Assembly (NCBI GenBank): GCA_949126835.1
Contig: OX421500.1
Location: forward strand, 32,470,141-32,534,140
Origin: Anisus vortex
Lineage: Eukaryota > Mollusca > Gastropoda > Planorbidae
DNA length: 64,000 bases
Direction: 5' to 3'
Translations under genes and position numbers: made by a program
Part shown: in pieces, positions 58,156 to 64,000 of the stretch
Layout: each line of letters begins with the position of its first letter
Numbering within the stretch: position 1 is the stretch's first letter
The notes under the pieces: model-generated
The model's input: only the letters and a program-made list of their open reading frames with translations
Database searches by the model: none
Told to the model about the DNA's origin: nothing

Positions 58156-59130
58156 TATTTTGTTTATCTCTGATCTTCTTCAGACATTCAGATTCTATGT
58201 GCCCTGATCTTTGACAATAAAAACATTTTACATTTGGATTTTTAACTTTTGTGTCACGCCTAGTATTTACTGATTGACTTCTTCTATCATTTTGAACAAA
58301 ATTAAAGCTTTGTGACAGATTTTCTTTAGATAAGATACTATTTGGATGACTGTCTTTGAAAGAAGTTATTGCTGATATCAATTTATCAATATTATTTATT
58401 TCTTTTTCCTTCAAGTATGTAAATAATTCAGTACTTGCCATAGAAAGAATTTTGTCGTAAATGATCATTTCAATAATTTGATTTGGATCTTTAAGATCAA
58501 CTTTCATTAGTTCTAACCATGTTATTAAGTAATGTTGTATGTCTTTCACAAACGCAGTTGGCTCATGTGACTGATCCAATTTTGCATTGTTGAATCTCTC
58601 TCTATACCAGTTTGGAGTTTTAATGAAATATGCTAACATTTGTCTTTTTATCTCATCATAGTCACAATCTTCTATGTTGATATATGACATGGCAGTACGA
58701 GCTTTGTCTTTCACTGATTGAAATAGATATCTATGCCAGTCTTTCTTTTGTATTTGCTCAGCTTTGAGTTGCATCTCAAAAGTTTTGAAAAATGCATCTA
58801 TGTTTTTCCTGTCAAAATAACTTATTTTTATTCTTTTAAGATCATTATTTTCTTTTGTTGTGCTGGTAGATGGAATATTGTTTTGTTTTGATTTTTCTTT
58901 CTCAATTTCCAATTCTTTGTCTTTAATTTCTATTTCGTGAGCCCTTTTTGCTGCACGCTCATCTCTCTCTCTGTCTGCTAAATCTTTCTGTTCTTTAGTC
59001 CATTCTTTAACTTTTTGTTCTATAAAATCAACTCTTTCTTTTTTTCTAAACCAAACTCATTAGCTAATATTTTTGCTCTACTATACATTTCAGCATTTGT
59101 TTCCATGTGGAAATCACTGCTTGTTGCCAT
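58055..59130 (-). CDS. Gag of the minus-strand Gypsy element, one frameshift
   Basis: The start is most likely the ATG at 59128-59130 (MATSSDFHMETNAEMYSRAK). A one-base slip in a T-run near 59036-59046 breaks the frame. A second in-frame ATG at 58912 heads the long open part. The region after the charged Lys/Glu stretch has SYFDRKNIDAFFKTFEMQL, WYRERFNNAK, DIQHYLITWLELM and IIEMIIYDKILSM, a SCAN-like capsid pattern as in the other Gypsy element. The C-terminus has a CCHC knuckle (CFYCQRSGHIESEC) and an Arg/Ser/Asn-rich tail. Gag would form the intracellular particle. Confidence 0.8.
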
Positions 59131-60330
59131 TTTTGAAGTTTAGAAATTATATGAACTATTATTCAATTATTGTATGAACAAAATTATTATAATTTATCCA
59201 AGTTCAATTCATGGAAATTGTTAATGAAATTGTTAAGTCAATTGTTAATGAAATTATTAATATAATTATATGTTCATTATTGATTGAGAAATTATTAACA
59301 TTCAATCAATTGATTTTCATATTTTCAATCAATTGATTTTCATATTGTTGTATTGTAATCAAATTGTTATGTTTCAATGCTTGAAACACCTTATACTTGT
59401 TATTATTACAAGTCCAAATTATCAAAGTGAAATTGTAATTGTAAATTCAATTGAAAATTTTCAAGTGTGAATTACAACATTAAATCATTCAAGTGTAAAT
59501 TTTTGCAAAATTATTGTATTATAATTGCAAGTGATATTTAGTACATTGTTATGTATTACAATTTATAACAATGTTAAATGTCCAAGTTTTATTTCATTAT
59601 TTTCATGCTTTGCAAAATTTATTACAAGTTTTTCTGCAAGCATACAATTTTATAGTTCAGTGATGTTTTGCTTTGCAAATTATTATAAGTATTTTATGCA
59701 AGCAATGTATTATGTACAAGTGATGTGATGTGAAAAAATTTTACAAGTTTTTCAAAGAAGAAATTGTATATGTCAGTGTGTTGTCAATTAACACTGTCAA
59801 AATATTTCATGAACCTTTAAAAATACAAAACCAACACTTTGAAACAAAATAAAATATAAACATTAAACATAAATAGCATTCATACACATAAATAAAAATA
59901 AAAAACAAGGCTGTATAAAATTTACAATGATAGTGGAAAATTTAGACCAAAGAATTACAATAAGTAAACATTGACAAGACCACATATTTGTTCACTATAT
60001 TTACAAACAAATAAATACACAAGTACAAACTAAACTCAAACAGCTAACATAAATATTGAAATTCGGATATAGATGGCCCACATTAAGCTGTAGGAAGCGG
60101 ATGATTAGTCCAGCCAATTATATACAAAAACAAAACCCTAAAAGAATACATATAAAATAATCTTCTTGAGAGGCATAAAAGAAGAAGAAGATAGACAGAA
60201 TGAAGCAATAGAATATAAGAAGATTAAATTATATTCGCCACTCCAATCCAAGCCCTTTTGTACATAAATAAACATAAAACATGAATAATAAATAATAGCA
60301 TGTAGTTACAAAACAACTAATCAACTACAG

Positions 60331-60370
60331 CTTGACCTTGCTTGACCTTGCTTGACCTTGCTTGACCTTG
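60331..60370. repeat. 10-bp minisatellite
   Basis: About four perfect copies of CTTGACCTTG. Confidence 0.85.
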
Positions 60371-60501
60371 AACCTGTAGTAAAATGCTTTAACACAACCG
60401 CTATTTTATAACTAAGTAATTTAGTAAATAGTTTAATTAAAGTAATTCAGCACCATCACGAATATTATCACGAGTCTAAAAGACTATATCGCAAAGTGTT
60501 T

Positions 60502-60600
60502 TACGCGAAGTGATTGACGCGAAATGATTGACGCGAAGTGATTGACGCGAAGTGATTGACGCGAAGTGATTGACGCGAAGTGATTGACGCGAAGTGATTG
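60502..60600. repeat. 15-bp minisatellite
   Basis: Seven near-perfect copies of GCGAAGTGATTGACG. One has AAATG in place of AAGTG. Confidence 0.88.
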
Positions 60601-61209
60601 CAATCACGAGTTCGAAGCAATTAACTTAGTTACTGTAAAGTACATACACAGAATTCACGAAAGGCTGTAAATAAATGCACTGATATTAATTGAGGCTAAG
60701 CTCATCACAACGAAATAAATTGAGGCCAGAAATATATCAGCCTGTAGACTCAAATAAGCTAGAACGAAGGCCAATAAAATACAACAGTTGATTGCTGGAA
60801 AGAAATTATGGCCAAATAAATTTTTCAAAGAAACTGACTAAGTCGAGCCAGTTGATTAGCATTGATCCAATCCTCAATGAAGACGAAATATTTTTCCAGA
60901 CATAATGACCATGTCAGGCCAGTAGATTTGATTTGAACATTCATTATAACAGGATGCATGAATGTAAACAAACAATTGTTGCAGCAGTAAGAAACCGGAA
61001 ACAGGAAACTAAGTTGGGTTGACCTTGATGAGGTCACTTCCGTCCTCATCATCTTGACGACCTTCCGCCATTTTGTTCGTCATGTTTCAATGTTGAATCT
61101 CTTGCAGTCGTGCCGCTTGCTAATATGATGCCGCCGGTTGCCGCTGTCGTTGCCTGCAGTGTTAAACTTCTCCAGTTTAACCTGTGTTAAACTTTTCCGC
61201 TGCCACCAT

Positions 61210-61733
61210 TGTTAACTCGTTGTTTGTGTTGGCATTAAGTTGTACATATTACTGTTCATATGGTAGCATGACCAGTCTCTTCATTAACACACGAGTATAA
61301 CAAAAATAGTTCTAATCAATATGAAATGATGAAGTCGACGAAGTGTACGTTTACAGCCGAACAAGTATAAGATTTATTTACTTACTTCAATCAATAAACA
61401 GTTCAGACTTCTAGACAAGCACATACAGGTTACAAATAATTCATTCTTCATTATCAAACATTGTAGTTAAATCTACTAACAACTCAAGAGCGAGAGAATT
61501 ACATTTCATGTCTTGCTCTGGTGAATAACTGTAAACGACACATTTTTACTACCCAGTCAGACTACCCCTACTTTCCCGTGTCCTTTCAATTCTCACGAGA
61601 CTTACTGAAAAATATTTTATTGTGTCAAACACAAGGGAGTTTACTTATTAAATAAACAAAATATTCTTTCTTTGTTACTTCCCTTAGCCCATACTTTTTG
61701 TACATTCAAGTTAATATAATTTGAGTCATAACA
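61210..61733 (-). repeat. 5' LTR (minus-strand element)
   Basis: 524 bp, the same length as the partner at 55222-55745. Followed by CTTGC, the target duplication. Confidence 0.92.
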
Positions 61734-61843
61734 CTTGCATTGGAAAGAACACATTTGGGAGGGGAGGGAATTTATTTCACTTTCTAAAAAATGTATTAGA
61801 ATATATTTACTTTTTAACCAAGAAATTTATTTTATTTTTAAAG

Positions 61844-62105
61844 CTTTGCTGCTACTACTTTAAAAAAGCCACTAGTAACAAATGGGAAGATGAACAAAAA
61901 GCTAAAAGAGAATCAGTTTATGTAACTGGCACAGCTGATTCTGGTAACCTATTGACTGAAAGTCCTTTCCTAGAAAATATACCTCTTTCATTGGCTAATG
62001 ATCTGACACCAAAGAAATGGTGCTGCCAAGACACAGACCTTTGTGATCTATATTACAAAGTACGTCCTGACTTTGGATGCATGCCTGATTCTCCTTTTAA
62101 ATCTG
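61844..62105 (+). CDS. Mucin exon: second half of AMOP
   Basis: 262 nt, phase 0 in (TTATTTTTAAAG|CTT), phase 1 out (AAATCTG|GTAATA). It reads LCCYYFKKATSNKWEDEQK, then LLTESPFLENIPLSLANDL and TPKKWCCQDTDLCDLYYKVR, PDFGCMPDSPF. The CCY opening, L-x-x-x-x-P-F, and W-C-C-x-x-T-D-L-C-x-x-Y-Y-x-x-R-P block complete AMOP as in MUC4 and SUSD2. Phase 0 matches the donor at 54803, so the 7-kb intron with the Gypsy element is removed cleanly. Confidence 0.92.
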
Positions 62106-62300
62106 GTAATATTTCAAGTTTTCTTATACTACTTGGCCTATTATGTTATTTAGTTAAATCGTGTAATACCATTAAATATATTTATTAGTAATAAATATCT
62201 TTTATGTAAGCTTTAGATACTTTTTTAAAATATTTATGTAATACATTATTTATGCATTCCTTATACAATCAGCAAATGTATACAGTGTCTATGATTGAAC

Positions 62301-62497
62301 TTACTTACTTACTTACTTACGCCTACTACCCCTCTCGGGGCATAGGCCACCAACAAGGGCTCTCCAGCCATCCCGGTCCCGAGCGAGTCTTTCCAACTGT
62401 CCCCATGAATGGCCTGTTCTCTTGACGTCTGCATCCAGGTCTCGGCGCCAGCTGTTACGGGGTCGGCCTCTCTTCCTCTTTCCTTGGGGGTTCCACG
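62301..62497 (-). mobile_element. LINE 3'-end fragment with target duplication
   Basis: The minus strand reads WNPQGKRKRGRPRNSWRRDL, then DADVKRTGHSWGQLERLARD and RDGWRALVGGLCPE, with a (CTTA)n tail on the plus strand at 62301-62318. A 10-bp duplication ATGATTGAAC flanks it (62291-62300, 62498-62507). It belongs to the same C-terminal family as the LINE at 23290-25650. Its short length is typical of 5' truncation. Confidence 0.88.
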
Positions 62498-62517
62498 ATG
62501 ATTGAACTACTAAACAT

Positions 62518-62521
<4 letters not shown>

Positions 62522-62565
<44 letters not shown>
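62522..62565. repeat. Poly(A) tract, about 44 bp
   Basis: An uninterrupted A run within the intron, 35 bp upstream of the VWD exon's acceptor. It is prone to length variation and sequencing error. Confidence 0.9.
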
Positions 62566-62567
<2 letters not shown>

Positions 62568-62600
62568 TTTATTAGATTAATCTTATTTATTCTATGTCAG

Positions 62601-62710
62601 CTTCTTCCTTTGGTGACCCCCATATCAGAACACTAGACAACAATGTATATACTTTTAATGGAAAGTCAGAATACATCATGATTTCTGTTGATGACAAATT
62701 TATTTTGCAG
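62601..62710 (+). CDS. Mucin exon: start of VWD domain with GDPH site
   Basis: 110 nt, phase 1 in (TTCTATGTCAG|CT), phase 0 out. It reads (A)SSFGDPHIRTLDNNVYTF, then NGKSEYIMISVDDKFILQ. This is the opening of a von Willebrand factor D domain. The GDPH motif (62612-62623) is the Asp-Pro self-cleavage site known in MUC2, MUC5AC and MUC4. Its presence suggests the mature mucin may be cut here into two linked chains; this is inferred, not shown. The donor is GCAAGT rather than GT. Confidence 0.9.
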
Positions 62711-62716
62711 GCAAGT
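62711..62716 (+). promoter_or_regulatory. Non-canonical GC splice donor
   Basis: The exon ends CAG|GCAAGT. Apart from C at +2 it is a perfect match to the U1 consensus, as required in GC-AG introns. The usual GT alternative two bases downstream (CAA|GTGCAT) would give the wrong phase for the next exon. Confidence 0.75.
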
Positions 62717-63885
62717 GCATGACTTTTATTTATCTTATTTACAAATATTTCAATGAAAATCATAAGATCTACTGACCTATATTTTTAGTATGTATGATAT
62801 TTGCTGCACCCCCAGATATTATATATTGTTTTGTGCATTACAAAAGATGAATCTTTAAATTTAAAGATGTTAAAGTTATTGTGTTTACATTTAGTACCTT
62901 AATTTGGAAATCATTTCATTAGTAAAGGCAAATATAATATCCCTTAATTACATTAATAACAAAATTTCTAGTAAAATGAAAGGGACACTTAGAGATGTGA
63001 AACTTATCAGAAGATTTATTAATCAAAATGCAAACATCATGGACGACCTTAAAATGTTAAACAAAGAAGATTAAATCATCAAGCTGCATTTTAAAAACCA
63101 GTACCTTTTTGTTTTATGATTCTTACTTACAATTTGTATTACTTTCCTGAGTTTCATACACATTTTTTTTCAACCTTTAGTAGTTTGCTTTGTTATTTCA
63201 AATGTCATGATGTTTAAATTTTATTTTATGGTGAATTTCTTTAACCTTTCTGATATTGTAACTAATGCATCCTGCTTAAAGTTTGAAGGCTAGCTTTTTA
63301 TATATTTTTATAAAAACATTATTTTGACTCCATAATAACATTTAAAAAAAAAAAATTAATAAAATAATAAAATTGGCAGCATGGACAAAATTAATTTGCA
63401 GCTTTGTTTGTGACTGTATAGGAAAATTATGATTACTATATTTATTTTAAGTAGGCCTAAGCTAAATCTTGTATTTATACCAGATATGCAGCTCTTGTAT
63501 GTGCTTAATTTCCTCTTTAAAAATTCCTCAAAAGTTGGCACCCATGTAAAATACTAGAGTTATTATTCCTTGTGTAAGAAAATCTGGCTGAAATTAAATT
63601 TCATAGTGTAGCCAGTACAATACCCAGCCGCCTTTATAATATAAACTAATATCACGTGCCCATCAAGATTGGTAGACTCTGAACAAGTCCTAGCCTAAAC
63701 CAAGGACTCAAACCCAGCCGAAAGTGCTGCCTTTAAGCCACTGTGCTTAAAATATTTGCCACATACAATATTTGTCAACAAGTTAATTCAAAGTTCCAAT
63801 TCATGGTTTTCTCTTTAAATAACCCTATATAAACTCTCTCCCTCTGCTCATTTATTTCATTCGAATTTTATGTGTATTTTTTTAG
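62713..63885. other. Intron in VWD (GC-AG), with SINE
   Basis: AT-rich. Holds a SINE copy at about 63595-63765. Ends in TATTTTTTTAG at 63885. Confidence 0.7.
63595..63765 (-). mobile_element. tRNA-derived SINE copy
   Basis: On the minus strand: AGCACAGTGGCTTAAAGGC (A-box side), CTGGGTTTGAGTCC (B box, near 63705-63718), then AAAGGCGGCTGG near 63625-63637. This core is shared with the copy near 2.0 kb. Confidence 0.6.
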
Positions 63886-64000
63886 GCAAGAACTGACCGA
63901 GCAGAAACATCAAATGGAATATTAACTAATGCAACTGTTTTTGTGGCTTTTACTGTAAATGAGAATAACAGTTCATCCACATTACAAGTAGAACTTTCGT
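63886..64000 (+). CDS. Mucin exon: VWD domain continued (cut by window edge)
   Basis: The acceptor TATTTTTTTAG|GCA in phase 0 continues the VWD frame: ARTDRAETSNGILTNATVFV, then AFTVNENNSSSTLQVELS. The F-x-L-Q-x-R-T-x-x-A across the exon joint, followed by A-T-V-F-x-A-F, matches the MUC4-type VWD strand order. The exon runs past the right edge. EGF, sushi or transmembrane segments that could tell MUC4, SUSD2 and Mesh-type proteins apart lie outside. Confidence 0.88.

Larger units (their letters stand above)
59131..61209 (-). other. Long 5' leader of the minus-strand Gypsy element
   Basis: About 2.1 kb lies between the 5' LTR and gag. It is AT-rich with several small tandem repeats (59305-59350, 60331-60370, 60502-60600) and no convincing ORF. 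ATGGTGGCAGCGG directly inside the LTR (61197-61209, minus strand) is the likely primer-binding site; the tRNA was not identified. Confidence 0.65.
55222..61733 (-). mobile_element. LTR retrotransposon on the minus strand, Gmr1-like Gypsy, lacking most of RT
   Basis: Two 524-bp LTRs (55222-55745 and 61210-61733; TGTTAAC...ATAACA on the plus strand) are near-identical; one T/C difference was noticed in CTACTTTTCCG against CTACTTTCCCG. A perfect 5-bp duplication CTTGC flanks the element (55217-55221 and 61734-61738). Coding is on the minus strand: Gag, CCHC, two protease-like domains, a second capsid-like stretch, the integrase zinc finger and start of the core, then the C-terminal end of RNase H. 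Integrase before RNase H implies the integrase-first order. The integrase core, RT and most of RNase H are deleted at about 56090-56130, where a 22-bp tandem repeat marks the joint. It lies inside the intron that splits AMOP, opposite to the host gene. Confidence 0.9.

Noticed and set aside
61721..61843. Extension of the AMOP exon upstream to an ATG at 61721
   Set aside because: It would run into the LTR and target duplication. The acceptor at 61843 gives the phase that fits the donor at 54803.

Overview
The window looks like animal genomic DNA, most likely from a mollusc and probably a gastropod. This is an inference from the AT-rich introns, the mix of I/Jockey-, RTE- and L2-like LINEs, hAT, pogo and Gypsy elements, and the gene family present; no rRNA or tRNA gene or species marker settles it. 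Nothing prokaryotic is present.

One host gene on the + strand appears to run through the whole window and beyond the right edge. It encodes a giant secreted or membrane mucin with the MUC4-like order Thr/Ser/Pro repeats - NIDO - AMOP - VWD. The repeat part has a 12,735-nt exon of 10-residue units (2501-15235), a small exon (23169-23255), an uncertain repeat exon (from 30584) and a 4,773-nt exon (32226-36998). An 18-nt candidate microexon (39840-39857) leads to the globular exons: NIDO (51482-54383), AMOP (54538-54803 and 61844-62105) and VWD (62601-62710 and 63886 to the edge). Every defined repeat exon is bounded by phase-1 splice sites at both ends, and every junction from 32226 to the right edge keeps one open frame. 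The signal peptide and first exons lie left of the window or were not recognised. The C-terminus lies to the right.

The introns hold many transposable elements, often nested. 1-690: decayed I/Jockey-type LINE 3' end. 1126-1270: hairpin inside an orphan scrap of the mucin repeat. 15559-22490: pogo-like DNA transposon with a PHD finger, split by a full pol-length LINE. 23290-25650: RTE-like LINE split by a hAT MITE with a perfect 8-bp duplication. 26398-28337: hAT element with its own L2-like LINE insertion, sitting inside a 27-bp satellite that continues to 29.8 kb. 31793-31982: MITE of that hAT family. 37944-38846: second hAT family. 39971-40420: TTAA-flanked MITE. 43074-44433: TIR element with a nested MITE. 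Short RTE-like LINE tails and three tRNA-type SINEs also occur.

Two LTR retrotransposons (44508-50371 on +; 55222-61733 on -) have near-identical LTRs and target duplications, so both are recent. Both resemble Gmr1-like Gypsy elements: SCAN-like Gag, and integrase placed before the reverse transcriptase region. Both have lost the reverse transcriptase. The second carries two retropepsin-like domains in tandem.

Limits: exon boundaries come from splice consensus, phase and family resemblance only, and transposon clades from recognisable motifs only. No alignment or search was run.
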